Of a DNA stretch of 64,000 bases, positions 53,001 to 64,000 are shown one piece after another. The position numbers were made by a program, and so were the translations under genes. The notes under the pieces are model-generated. The model did no database searches. It saw only the letters and a list, made by a program, of their open reading frames with translations, and was not told where the DNA came from. Positions within the stretch are counted from its first letter, which is position 1; the number at the start of each line of letters is the position of its first letter. The stretch comes from Liriodendron chinense (Eukaryota; Streptophyta; Magnoliopsida; Magnoliales; Magnoliaceae). The stretch covers positions 2,232,001-2,296,000 of the forward strand of contig PVNU02002850.1 of the NCBI GenBank assembly GCA_003013855.2, read 5' to 3'.

Positions 53001-53399
53001 GACCCCACAGGCACCCCTAGTGGAGGCACGTGCAAGTCAGATTTTCTTTTCAAAAAGACCAAAAAAATATTCCTATTTGCAAATAAAACCCCACGGAGTA
53101 TCACTCCCCAGAGTGGGTACCTTTTCAAAATTCAAAAATATTTTCCCAGTAGAGCGTTCTGCCTCCAAAACACTAAGAGATCTTCCATATCTCTAGGTAG
53201 GAGCCGACGCAAAAATCAAATAGGATCCGATGTCTCCCGGTTTCCCCGAAGAGCATCGGATCCAATGCACTCAAAGTACGGTCGAACTGAACTCCAGTGC
53301 CAGTGCGGTCGTACCACATGCCAAGATATGAAAAGATGAAAGCCAAAAAGGCTCAGTCAAAGAAACCATTTGAACAGGTGGAAACGATGAATTGTAACC
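53001..53399. other. Unassigned flank right of E4
   Basis: Starts with the GACCC duplication and continues the sequence left of 42576. No gene or clear repeat seen. Confidence 0.4.
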
Positions 53400-54300
53400 C
53401 AAGTATCAAAATCAACAGATTGAGTGGAAAGAGTTCACCCGCACATACCTAGGCGTGGATGCCTAAAGTACCTTGACTGATTCCAAGTCGGCGTAGTAGA
53501 ATCCCGTAAGACTACGACGCAGGGCATCTAACCACTTTGACAGTCAAGCGAAACAAGTACTCCTGGAGTGATCCGGAAAAACATCAAACATCACAATCAA
53601 TCTTAGGGTCAGCAACCTCGTAAGACTACGACGCAGAGGCTTGGCTGTACCTTTCCAATGTTAGTACCGATCGGGAATGGAAGGGTTGCGGTTGGGTACC
53701 CAGGTTGCAGCAAACTGCAAGGATAATCGCAACGTTTTCTCCAAACTCCCGCGGTATGTGCGAGTTATCAATCTCCAAACAATCAACTGACTCAGATACA
53801 AAGGACAACAAAGATTCCATACCATAATCTAGGAAAGAATGAATTACAAACCAAGCATCAAAACCAGCAGATCGGGTGGAAAAAGTCCACCCGCACATAC
53901 CTAGGCGCGGATGCTTGAAGTACCTTGACTGATTCCAAGTCGGCGTAGTAGAATCCCGTAAGACTACGACGCAGGGCATCTAACCACTTTGACACTCAAG
54001 CGAAACAAGTACTCCTGGAGTGATCCGGGAAAACATCACACAATCAATCACAGGGTCAGTATCCTCGTAAGGCTACGACGCAGAGGCTCTGCTGTACCTC
54101 TCCGATGTTAGTACCGATCGGGAATGGAAGGGTTGCGATTGGGTACCCAGGTTGCAGCAAACTACAGGGACAATCGCAACGTTTTCTCCAAACTCCCGCG
54201 GTATGTGCAGGTGATCAATTTCCAGACGATCAACTGACGCAGATGCAAAGGCAAGCAAAGATTTCAGACCATGATCTATAAATGACCGGGTCAAAAGTGG
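53400..54300. repeat. Direct repeat of about 452 bp, two units
   Basis: CCTTGACTGATTCCAAGTCG starts at 53471 and again at 53923. Both units share CGTAAGACTACGACGCAGGG, CTCCTGGAGTGATCCGG, a GGGTACCCAGGTTGCAGCAA block and CCCGCGGTATGTGC. Minus-strand ORFs in each unit (53626-53979, 54073-54309) are similar only because the DNA is repeated. The position just before a polypurine tract and LTR fits a Tat 3' UTR. Confidence 0.85.
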
Positions 54301-54340
54301 GGTGTCCATTTACTTTGGCATTTGGTTGCACGCAACCTCT

Positions 54341-54354
54341 ACCAAAGAGGGGCA
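54341..54354 (+). other. Tat-type polypurine tract
   Basis: ACCAAAGAGGGGCA directly precedes TCTATAGACACCCCA, which I recall as close to the usual Tat 3' LTR start (TGTAGACACCCC). It suggests that an element interior lies to the left. Confidence 0.55.
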
Positions 54355-54576
54355 TCTATAGACACCCCACCTTTGGCTACACTGTTGGTAGAGATAGCTG
54401 GATGAATGGAGGACCATACCCCCAAATCCCATGTCCAAACTCAGCCAAACTCACCCATGTAAGCCCCAATCCATAGCCTAACTCAAGCCTGAACTCAGTC
54501 AACTCGCCCCTAAACATCAGCCTGAAAAACCCCCATAAGAAAAACCAGTCAAAAAATCCTAAAAAAGTCAAACTCA

Positions 54577-54714
54577 CTGAGTCAACCCGCTGAGTCAAAT
54601 CACCGAGTCAACCCACCGAGTCAAACCGCTGAGTCAAAACACGTAGTCAAATCACCGAGTCAACCCACCGAGTCAACCCACTGAGTTTACCCACTAAGTC
54701 AACTCACTGAGTTC
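54577..54714. promoter_or_regulatory. TGAGTCA/CGAGTCA array upstream of Tat TATA
   Basis: Eleven copies of (C/T)GAGTCAA or close variants, at about 13-bp intervals, starting near 54578. TGAGTCA is the known GCN4-like bZIP site in plants. The array ends about 120 bp before the TATA box. Confidence 0.6.
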
Positions 54715-54829
54715 CAAGCAGCAGCCCCGAAGCATGTCCGTACTGCCCGCGGGATCCCGAGAACGTCCGTACGGGCGGCCCCCTGGGTGCCGCCCAAACT
54801 TATTTACACAGAATGCCACCGCCCGCTGC

Positions 54830-54836
54830 TATAAAT
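54830..54836 (+). promoter_or_regulatory. TATA box of Tat-type LTR
   Basis: TATAAAT in CTATAAATACCCCCCTCC. Context shared with 13487-13500. Confidence 0.6.
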
Positions 54837-55179
54837 ACCCCCCTCCACTTCTCATTTCAACAAGCCTTCAAGTCCAGAGCAATCTGTTTGCTCTGAGTCC
54901 ACTTCCATCTCTCTTTTAGCCCATTTTTCCACCAAGGAGAGCCCGAGTGAGAAGAGCCTAGCCCTGGTCCAGCCCAGCCTGACCCTGGTCTAAGTCTCCC
55001 AAGCCATCCAAGTCTTGATCCAGCCACTCGAAGCAAACCTTGCGACACTTTCGTCCATCTAGCTACTCTTTTACTAGCATCATCTCATTCGCATCTAGCA
55101 TAAGTGCAACATTTACTTTTCTTCCAACCCCCCTGCTTCACTACAAGCACTTTGATTATTCAAACACACTGCATGCATT

Positions 55180-55570
55180 CTGCATAAAGCACCTGTCAGT
55201 TCGAGCGTATGCTCTGGGCTTACTTGTTAGTGGAACCTGCCCATCGGAAACTCTTACTGTTCAGACCTGCATTCATCTACATATCACTACAAGCACTTTG
55301 ATCATTCAAACACACAGCATGCATTCCACATAAAGCACCTGTCAGTTCAAGCGTATGCTCTGGGCTTGCCTGTTAGTGGAACCTGCCCATCAGAAACTCT
55401 TACTGTTCAGACCTGCATTCATATACATATCACTACAAGCATTTTGATCATTCAAACACACAGCATGCATTCCGCATAAAGCACCTGTCAGTTCAAGTGT
55501 ATGCTTTGGGCTTGCCCGTTAGTGGAACCTGCCCATCAGAAACTCTTACTGTTCAGACCTGCAGTCATGC
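55180..55570 (+). repeat. About 120-bp direct repeat within the Tat-type LTR, three units
   Basis: AAGCACCTGTCAGTTC(A/G)AG occurs near 55187, 55333 and 55480 (spacing about 146-147 bp), each followed by CTTACTGTTCAGACCTGCA and CACTACAAGCA(C/T)TTTGAT. It lies downstream of the TATA box, so it would be in R/U5. Confidence 0.8.
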
Positions 55571-55924
55571 ATCATGTCATCTATGAGAATTTACGAAGAT
55601 TAAGACATACTTTTAAGTATTAGTCCACTTCTGTGAAGTAGAGACCGTACTCCGGTATGGGCAGTGTGTGGGGTGCTTAACCTCTTCCCACCCTGTAACC
55701 GTGATCCCTTACCTCGAATCTCTGGCCGCAGATCAAAAGGAGTCATTTTAGAAAAAGAAATCTTCGATTCCCTTCTTTAACGTTTCTACGGGGTCTAGCC
55801 GACTGTAGATTCGAAGTAACTGGCTAGTGGCGACTCTGGTCTTATATAAACTCATCTAAACACATCCAGCTTAACACGACAACCAAACAAAGCCCTCGAG
55901 AATGAGGCGAGCCAGTGGCACAAA

Positions 55925-55937
55925 TGGCGATTCGCGC
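55925..55937 (+). other. Degenerate Tat-type primer-binding site
   Basis: TGGCGATTCGCGC follows the LTR end by a few bases. The common Tat site begins TGGCGACTC, so one mismatch in the first nine. About 75 bp of apparent leader follow before E5 begins. Confidence 0.35.
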
Positions 55938-57160
55938 GCACGCATCCTTTTCTTCTTTTTCCGAAAGGAAAGGGGGGAGAACGTTCGGGAGCGCAGAACG
56001 GCGAGGGTCCACACCCCCCAACTAGCATTTTGCTAGTCCCGAGCAAAACATGCGTGAAACAAATTTCATTCTTCAAAACCTAACTCTCCTTCAGAAACCA
56101 TGTTTCTATATACTCAATGATATGCAAGTGTAAAGAATTCTGAAATGCCCAGTGATAGAAGTTGAAACCATGAATTTTTAAAAATATACCAAGTACTCAT
56201 ATGAAATTCCTGCTGATTGATTGATAATAGAAGAATCCAAACACTTTAACCTAGTGTGCATAGTGAATGCTCATCTCATGGATTTCCGGGGTTACATTCT
56301 TTATGAATTAACTAAGGTATGGATTCAACGGTGTATAGATAAACAACAAGCCTATGACAGGAATTTGATTTACCGTCCTTCCGACGGCTTTCACAATACG
56401 TCCCATTTCTGGATTTGGTTACGGGTAGACCATCCCCCGGTTGGTAATAAGTAGCCCTTTTCGAAAATTTCCACCATATTTTCAATCATTCTTATATTTT
56501 CATCATTCATTTCCTTTTTATACATATTAAATAGAATTTTTAGAAATCCATATCTTTCGTTATTTTCCCATGGACAAGCATTGACAAAGTACCCTGGCTT
56601 GGTTTCTCAATGCCTCAAATCCAAACTTAACCAATCCACAATTCTACATAATCCTTTCAAAGCATGAGAATCGTGTAATGTGAACTAGGTGTAAAAGTGT
56701 TTAGAAATTCTATCAATCATAAAAATAGGGGGATTCACATATAAAACTAGTATCTTAGAGATTGTTCAAAATATTCAACTTCACTCACTTTGCCTCTCAT
56801 TTTTCTTATACTTACACCATCCCAAATGCATAGAAACAAAGTTTTCTAATAGAGTTTTGAATTTGTAGAAAAATTAAAAAATTCATACATAATTGCTCAA
56901 AATGTTACAAAACACTAGATTCATCCTAGTGATCCTACACCCCCTAGCCAAATCGTGCATTGTCCTCAATGGAAAAGATATGCAATGAGCAAAACATGAG
57001 AGCAATTATAAACTAAAGGGAGTGAGGAATGAGAATACCTGAGAGAACAACAACTGAAATTCTACCTCCTTTTCACAAACCTATGAAAAAGCAAACCAAA
57101 AGCAACAAAATCTTAATCCTAACTACTCTATACCTCCATCAGACTAGGAGATCAAACATC

Positions 57161-60100
57161 CTAATACACCGAATCGGTTAGAGGTATGGACATACCTTTT
57201 GAAGGAAAATTCTCAAAGAACGGTTTTAATTGCTGACCATTTGCTTTAAAGATATTACCGTTCCTTGGATTCAACAACTCGACGGTCCCATATGGATAAA
57301 TAGTTTTTACAATGTAGGGACCGGTCCATTGAGATCTTAATTTTTCCAAAAATAAATGTAGTCTAAAATTAAACATAAGGACCTTCTGATTAATCGTGAA
57401 GGTCTTACGATAAATGTTCTTATCATGGAACACTTTCGTCTTGTCCTTGTAAATTCTCGCATTTTTATATGCCTCGTTCCGGAGTTCTGCAAGGTCATTC
57501 AATTGAAGTTTGCGCAACGAGCTTGCTTTGTTAGAATTAAAATTCATCTTCTTTATCGCCCAATATGCCATATGTTCCAATTCCACGGGCAAGTGACAAG
57601 TTTTCCCATAGACAAGTCTATAGGGAGACATTCCAATCGGGGTCTTGAAAGCAGTACGGTAAGCCCAGAGTACATCGGTTAGTCGAAGTGACCAATCCTT
57701 GTGATCGGGGTTCATTGTTTTCTCCAAAATATGTTTAATCTCCATGTTGGATATCTCATCTTGTCCACTTGTTTGTGGGTGATAGGGAGTACTCACCTTG
57801 TAATTTACGCCATATTTCTTCATTAAAGCTTCAAACGAGCGGTTACAAAAATAAGATCCTCCATCACTTATAATGACTTGAGGTGTTTCAAATTGGGAAA
57901 GGATATTTTTTTTAAGAAACAAATGACTGTTTTATGGTCATTGTTCTGGCATGGAATCGCCTCGACCCATTTTGAAATATAATCGACGGCTAGCAATATA
58001 TATAGATTTTTGAAAGGAGATGGGAATGGACCCATGAAATCGATGCCACAACAATAAAAAATTTTGATTGGTAAGATGGGATTGAGTGGCATCATATTTC
58101 TACGGATATTCCTCCCAATTTCTGACAAGGCTCACACGTTGTACAAAACTCATGGGTATCCTTGAACATGGTGGGCCAATAAAACCCACATTGCAGAATT
58201 TTGGTTGTGGTCTTCTTAGCCGAAAAGTGGCCACCACATGCCTGAGAATAACAAAAGAAGATGATACTATGTTGTTCATCATCTGGCACACATCTCTTTA
58301 TAATTTGATCGGGACAATACTTGAATAAGTACGGGTCATCCCACAAGAATTTTCTCACCTTGTTGAAGAACTTATCCTTATCTTGCTTTTTCCAATGTGT
58401 CGGAATTGTACCTGTAGCAAGATAGTTAGCAATGTCCGCATACCATGGCAATTGGGAGACTTTAAAAAGTTGTTCATCGGGGGAACATGTCATTGATCGC
58501 GGTCGTCTCAGGGGAATTGGTGAAAACAAGTCTAGAGAGATGGTCAGCCACGACGTTTTCTACTCCTTTCTTATCACGTATTTCTATGTCAAATTCTTGG
58601 AGTAGGAGGATCCATCTTAACAAGAGTGGCTTAGCATCCTTCTTAGAGAGAACGTACTTAAGTGCGGCATGGTCAATGAATATGATGATCTTGGATCCAA
58701 TCATGTAGGACCTAAACTTGTTTAAAGCAAAAACTACGGCTAAAAGTTCTTTTTCTGTAGTAGTATAGTTTTCTTGAGCCGAGTTTAAAGTTCTACTTGC
58801 ATAGTAGATCACGCATGACTTTTTCTCTTTTCTCTGGCCTAACACAACCCCAATAGCGTAGTCGCCCACATCGCACATAATTTCAAAAGGAAGACTCCAA
58901 TCAGGTGGTTGCATTATGGGAGCACATATCAACATACCTTTTAGTTTGTCAAAGGCATTTTAACAATCTTCAGTCCACTTGAATGAGTTTTCCTTTTAAA
59001 GGAGGTTACATAAAGGACGAGAGAGTGAGCTAAAGTCCTTTATGAACCGTCTATAAAATCCGACATGTTCCAAACAGGACCGCACATCTCGTACACACTT
59101 GAGTGGTGGAAGGTTAGAGGTAAGATCGATTTTAGTTTTGTCCACCTCGATTCCATTTTTTGAGATGATGTGACCAAGTACTATTCCCTTTTGACCCATG
59201 AAGTGACATTTCTCCCAATTTAAGAGGAGGTTCTTTTCTTCACATTTTTTCAATACAGTTTTTAAGTGCATAAAGTACTCATCAAAGTTACAACTAAATA
59301 TAGAGAAATCGTCCATGACTTCAAGAATCGTTCCCACCATATCAGAAAAAATACTTAACATACAACGCTGAAAAGTGGGAGGGGCATTACATAGTCCAAA
59401 CGGCATCCGTCAATAGGCAAAAGTGCCAAATGGACATGTGAATGTTGTCTTCTCTTGGTCCTCTAGGGTGATCTCTATTTGGTTATACCCTGAATACTCA
59501 TCAAGGAAGCAAAAATGAGAATGACCCACCAACCTTTCTAAAATTTGTTCAACAAACGATAGGGGGAAGTGGTCTTTCCTCGGGACTGTGTTTAGCTTCC
59601 AGTAGTCAGTGCACATTCTCCAACCGGTAGTGACTCTGGTTGGTACGAGTTCATTATTGGCATTGGCTATGATGGTTATTCCAGATTTCTTAGGCACCAC
59701 TTGAGTTGGACTCACCCATTGACCATCGGATATTGGGTAAATGATACCCACATCCAATAGTTTCACCACTTGGGCCTTAACCACCTCTTCATGTTTGGAT
59801 TAAGGCGTCTTTGTGGTTGCCTAGATGTCTTGGCATTTTCCTCAAGGTATATGCGATGAGTACAAATCAGTGGGTCAATGCCTTTGAGATCCGCAAATGA
59901 TCATCCAATGGTGCTCTTATGCTCTATTAGAGTGGTTATTAGCCTACTCTCTTGTTCCTCATCCAAGTGGAAAGAAATCACCACCGGATATATCTCATCT
60001 CGACCTAAATATAAATATTTCAAATCACTTGGTAATAGTTTTAGGTCGAGCTTCGGTGCCTTAATACTGGATGGAAGAGGCTTGTTCTCGCTTAAGGGTA

Positions 60101-60476
60101 AAGGTTCAAATAGTGTCTTTCATCTTTTGTTATTAAGTACCGGCATAACATCCAAAATGGCATCCATCTCTCGTATTGTGTCATCATTTATCTCATAAGA
60201 GCGGGCCAATCATGCCTCCAAGGGGTCAGAATAGAATGTCAAGGGGAATGTATCCTCCACGAATGATTCAATCAAATTTATCTCGTGGATCTCATCATCA
60301 ACTTCTCGTGGTTGTTTGCATAAATCAAATATATTCAGTTCAAGTGTCATATTTCCAAAGGAAATTTGTACAAGCACGTTTCTACAATTGATAATCGCAT
60401 TTGTAGTAGCTAGAAAAGGGCGGCCAAGTATGACGAAAATTTGAGCACCGGTACCTATCACAGGATGTGTATCCAA
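57161..60476 (-). pseudogene. E5 pol, broken
   Basis: Fragments in order, with frame changes between them. Protease end (60476, THPVIGTGAQIFVILGRPFL); linker; RT (59784-58996: GWRMCTDYWKLNT, FLDEYSGYNQIEI, FGLCNAPPTFQRCM) with one residue missing before the catalytic MDD (VMDD context); RNase H (58935-58474); integrase zinc part (58529-58092) and core (58128-57161, WGID-like CGIDFMG, ISDGGSYF, GQDEISNMEIKH). The integrase keeps its Glu, but GQAE is GQDE. At least seven separate frames mean no functional product. Confidence 0.85.
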
Positions 60477-60512
60477 GACAATAAAGTCTACTGGGTAGTA
60501 GAATTTATTAAC

Positions 60513-62460
60513 TTAGACTAAGACATCCTCAATCACCCATCTCGGTATACGAATAGATCTATCAGCAAGTTGGAGTGTGGTTTTAGTGGGTTTCAATTCA
60601 CTTAGCCCAAGTTGTTCATAGACCGCGTATGGGATGAGGTTAACACTTGCCCCTAAATCGAGTAAGGCTTGTTTGATCCGGTAGTCGCCTATGATGCATG
60701 AGATGGTTGGACTACCTGGATCCTTGTATTTTTGGGGCACCTCTTGTTTGATAATAGCGCTCAAATTCTCAGTCAAAAGTACTTTTTTGTGAACATTGTG
60801 TTTCCTTTTGACTGTACACAATTCCTTTAGAAATTTGGCATAGGATAGCATTTGTTTTATAGCATCCAAGAACGGAATGTTGATCTTCACTTGCTTAAAA
60901 ACCTCTAAAATTTTCAGGTTTTTGTCTAAAGGTTTGGGTGAAATCAACCTTTGGGGAAACAGGGCAACCGGATTGTATTGCCTTTCCGTTTCTTTCTCAT
61001 GTGGAGTATTGTTCGGGCTATCATCCTCTTTGGAAATTTCTAGATCATTATGCTTTAGGGCCTTCACCGGATTAGATTTATCGATTATTTTTCCACTCCT
61101 TAGGGTGGTGATAGCTTGAACATGCTCCGTATGTTGGGAGGACGAGCTTGTGTCTTGTATCTCAAATTGGATTCTTAGGTTAGGAAGAGGTTGGGCAGGA
61201 ACTGTGCCTTTCTCCCTAACACTGAGATGAGATTCAACTCTAGCCATTGAGGTTTTCAAGTCATTAATGGCTTGAGATGAATTTTGATTGAATTTCAGTT
61301 GCTCTTGGATGAACCCATCAATTTTCGTAGAATTAGTCTTGTTATATTCAGCTTGAACCGATACGAATGCACCCAACATCTCATCTAGACTATCTTTTGG
61401 TGTAATTACTAGGAATGGACCTAGTAAAGGTTGAGCTTAAGGGGTATTGTTTGCATTCACAGTGGGTATTCCTCCAACTCAAGTTGGGATGGTTCTTCCT
61501 AACTAGAATTATACATGTTTGAGTTTGGAACACTAAATGGCCGTTGATAACTGTTTATGGCATTTTATTGTTCTTGTAAGATATCTTGGAATGCAGAAAT
61601 TGTGGGACAATCCTGTGTTGCATGTTGATTTTCGGCACAAGTTCCACAAACAGTTTCAACGTCTTTTGAGTTGATCGTCTCTCCTTTCTTCAATTCCAAG
61701 GCCTCGACTTTCTTGTGAGGCTAGCCACACGTGCACTTATGTTATCTTCTTCTGAGAGGACATAAATTCCTCCTTTTTCCTTTTGTTGGCTTGTCTTGGA
61801 ATTTGTTGGTTTAGATGTATCCTAAGACTGTGCATTCTCAGCCAATTCATCAAAATAGTCCCATGCTTCCTCGGCTTCCTTATTCATGAATTCTCCATCG
61901 CACATCATCTCTACGAATTGGCGCATGGGTGAAGTCAATCCTTCATAGAAAAAGCTTATTACCCACCAAATTCTGTAGCCATGATGTGGGCATGCATTTA
62001 ACAAGTCCTTGAACCTCTCCCAACATTGGAAGAAGGTCTCATCCTCTTTTTGAAAAAAAATCATGATAAGGCGCCTCAACATGATCGTTTTGTGAGTAGG
62101 GAAGAACTTTTTAATGAACTCCCTAGTCGTCTCAGTCCATGTGCCAATTGATCTTGGCCTTAATACATGAATCCAAGCCTTAGCTTTCTCTTTAAGGGAA
62201 AAAGGAAATAATTTGAGTCTCACCACATCATCGGTTACATTTGCAAAGTGCATTGTAGCTATCACCTCATTAAATTCCTTAAGATGTTGATAAGCACTTT
62301 CATTGTCTAGTCCATGGAATTTTGGAAGGAGTTGAATTATGCCCAGTTTCAAATCTATGTTCCCTACATTCAGTGGGAAAACTATGCATGAGGGAGTGCT
62401 CGTTCTTGCAGGTTGCAAGTAGTCACATAATGTTCTAGGTCGGGGAATTCTCAACCACAT
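60513..62460 (-). pseudogene. E5 gag to protease, broken
   Basis: The capsid domain is in 62460-61822 (FFPTHKT, WERFKDLLNACPHHG); a 2-bp deletion precedes it relative to E4. The zinc-knuckle region (61821-61380) is out of frame. From 61379 to 60513 one 288-codon frame runs from the gag tail through TTLRSGKIIDKSNPVK into the protease (LLDLGASVNLIPYAVYEQ), showing that gag and protease share one frame in this family. Confidence 0.85.
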
Positions 62461-62523
62461 TCTCTCCCATTTCGATTTGGTTTTGGCCCAGATTTTGATT
62501 GGCCATAGGGTTGGGTTGATTTC

Positions 62524-63911
62524 TGTTCGCTCGCCTCAAGTGCAAGGTTGCGATGTAGTAATAAATCTCGGTAAGACCGAGGTCGATCCACAAGGAATTA
62601 GAAAACCAATTCTAAACTATTCCAGCAACTAAGATTGAAATAATTAAGAGATTCAATTGAGAGAATTATCTTAAACAGTAATTTAAGAAAATCAATAATT
62701 AAAGGAACTAAGGCTTTCAAGGATCCACTTGTAACAATCCCCTGTCAATCCAATCAATCCAAGTATAAAACACAACTAGATTTGAAGTTCTATCTCTCAT
62801 CTAGTTGGAAGATAAAGCATTAAACCACATTCAATCCCACTTAAGTTGAACTTCCAAGTTCTAGTCCCATTCAACCACATAGCATTCAAAATCATAGCCT
62901 TCGGAGTAACGGCCATGCCTATGGACTATGGCATGCTCAAGGGTTACCATAATTTGAATCTAATCAAGCAAAACATGATAATCTCAGAGAATTGCAAGGA
63001 ATCCATGTCCGAAGCACATGAACTCTCATAAGACTTCTAAAAATATCAATTTTATATGAACTAGAACATTCAAAATTCAAACTTAAAGTCAAAGTACTTG
63101 AATTAAACTGAATTAAACATGAAATTAGCTACAAGCTTCAGCTCTCAGCTCTAGCTGAGATATTCTAGCCGAGTATTGTCATACTTCAACTAGAACTCAA
63201 AGAAAAATAAAAAAAACATACAAACCTGAATTCGGGAGAGTTACAGATGCTCCACGACGGCTCTCTTCACCTCCCACATAGTTCCTCAGCTTCTATGATG
63301 CCCTAGGAAGAGACCTTAGGTGTCCTTTTATAGTGGGGAGGCTCTACCGCCTCAAAAACTTCTCGAAGTGCGTAGCCTTTACACACTTGCGTAGAAAAAA
63401 TCGGATCTCTAATTAGAAGGTTGCTGTATATGCATGGCCGACCAGTCGTGACTGGTCGGACTGGGTTGGCCGACCGATCTTGACCGGTCGGACATGTTGG
63501 AGTGAAGTCCAGTGTGCACAGAGAGAGGCCCAACTGTTGGCCGACCGGTCTTGACCGGTCGGACCAAATTGGTCCTTGGTCCAGCGTTCCAGAGAGAGGG
63601 ACAGCAGGGTGGTCGACCGATCTTGACCGGTCGTGGCTCCCTTGGCCGACCGGTAATGACCGGTCGGACCTCTGTTTTTCTTTTTTTTCTTCTTTTCTTT
63701 CTTCTCTTTTCTCCCTCTTTCTTCTTCCTTCTTTGGTCCACCTTGGGCCTTCATTCAAGGGCTCCTAAATATGCTCTTTTAGCTAACATTTGTGCAAAGT
63801 CTCTCTCTCAATCCTATATTCACAGAACAAGCATTAGATGGGTCTTTTAATCATGCAAACTATGCATATAATGTGATGTAATGGGATCATGTATAAATTG
63901 GAGGTTCAACA
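62524..63911 (-). repeat. 3' LTR of E6, inserted in E5 gag
   Basis: 1388 bp, minus strand. It starts TGTTGAACC (right end, 63911) and ends CGAGCGAACA (left, 62524). TATAAAAGG (minus) is at 63324-63332; R/U5 hairpin 63143-63160 with a covarying base pair; terminal hairpin CTCGGT/ACCGAG near 62566. This is a fourth LTR subfamily. The base context at the left border (62519-62523, ATTTC) should be the target duplication. Confidence 0.85.
63431..63668. promoter_or_regulatory. ACCGGT palindrome array in E6 LTR
   Basis: Four to five inverted-repeat units GACCGGTC-nn-GACCGGTC with minor decay (CGACCAGTC, CGACCGATC), upstream of the TATA box on the minus strand. Confidence 0.6.
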
Positions 63912-64000
63912 CACCCCCCCAACCAACTTTTTGCTAGTCCCGAGCAAAATATGCGTAAAACAAGTTCAATCTTCTAAAATCCAACTCTCCTTAAGAAACA
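63912..64000 (-). mobile_element. E6 3' end of interior, cut by window edge
   Basis: Polypurine tract GGTTGGGGGGGTG (minus, 63912-63925) and the shared GCTCGGGACTAGCAAAA motif, so E6 continues to the right of the window. Confidence 0.8.

Larger units (their letters stand above)
54355..55922 (+). repeat. Tat-type LTR (about 1.57 kb)
   Basis: It begins near TATAGACACCCCACC and ends near CAGTGGCA. U3 carries a TGAGTCA array (54577-54714), the GTCCGTACGGGCGGCC hairpin (54761-54795) and TATAAAT (54830-54836). A repeat of about 118-127 bp near 55180-55560 carries TGCATTC, AAGCACCTGTCAGTTC and GTGGAACCTGCCCATC. The end has the order GTGCTTAACCTCTTCCCACC, CTCTGGCCGCAGA, TAGTGGCGACTCTGG, as in many plant Tat LTRs. 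No target duplication could be defined. Confidence 0.6.
56012..62523 (-). mobile_element. E5: decayed Athila-lineage element without LTRs
   Basis: The interior only, right to left: gag (62460-60513), pol (60476-57161), 3' region (57160-56012) with both purine tracts. The 3' LTR is missing exactly at the terminal purine tract, replaced by Tat-type sequence. The 5' end is missing because E6 is inserted at the start of gag. Stops and frameshifts are many, so it is older than E4. Confidence 0.88.

Noticed and set aside
53626..54309. Two similar minus-strand ORFs as a gene pair
   Set aside because: Similarity comes from the 452-bp DNA duplication; one copy is longer only by chance and no protein family is recognised.

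Overview
This window looks like angiosperm nuclear DNA made almost entirely of nested LTR retrotransposons. The evidence is plant-type Ty3/gypsy proteins, a primer-binding site matching plant tRNA-Asp, and plant mobile domain (PMD) genes with intron-like breaks. I see no rRNA or tRNA gene, no CRISPR array and no convincing single-copy host gene. The species cannot be named from the sequence. Function calls come from remembered family motifs, not from a database search.

Layout, left to right. 1-4.2 kb: a decayed antisense PMD gene running off the left edge, preceded by a small unrecognised coding remnant. 4.4-4.9 kb and 12.05-14.0 kb: one array of GCGCGTC-type palindromes, split by element E1. 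E1 (4894-12050) is a complete Athila-like element (2.08-kb LTRs, target duplication CCCAG) with no gag-pol and an unrecognised acidic ORF instead. 15.2-21.3 kb: a Tat-lineage pol remnant (RT, RNase H, archaeal-type second RNase H, integrase), cut inside RT by a solo LTR (16858-18436). 22097-32183: E3, a full-length Athila-lineage element (duplication ATAGT). 32.2-37.1 kb: two antisense PMD/DUF7745-like pseudogenes, one holding an in-frame (AT)29 tract. 37.1-42.6 kb: non-coding DNA with an array of about nine 155-bp tandem repeats. 42576-53000: E4, a nearly intact Athila-lineage element on the minus strand (duplication GACCC). 53.0-56.0 kb: a 452-bp direct repeat, then a Tat-type LTR with a TGAGTCA array. 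56.0-62.5 kb: E5, a decayed minus-strand Athila-lineage element without LTRs. 62.5-64 kb: the LTR of a further element, E6, inserted in E5 gag and continuing past the right edge.

Matching target duplications put E1, the solo LTR, E3 and E4 as later insertions into older Tat-like DNA. My working model, an inference, is that 15-56 kb minus the insertions is one very large Tat/Ogre-type element: pol on +, antisense PMD ORFs, a long tandem-repeat 3' UTR, then the LTR at 54.36 kb.

The most unusual signals are the E1 ORF, ACCGGT palindrome arrays in the U3 of every Athila-type LTR that differ between LTRs of one element, a covarying hairpin downstream of the TATA box, the 155-bp satellite-like array, and the Ile-Tyr repeat expansion in a PMD gene.
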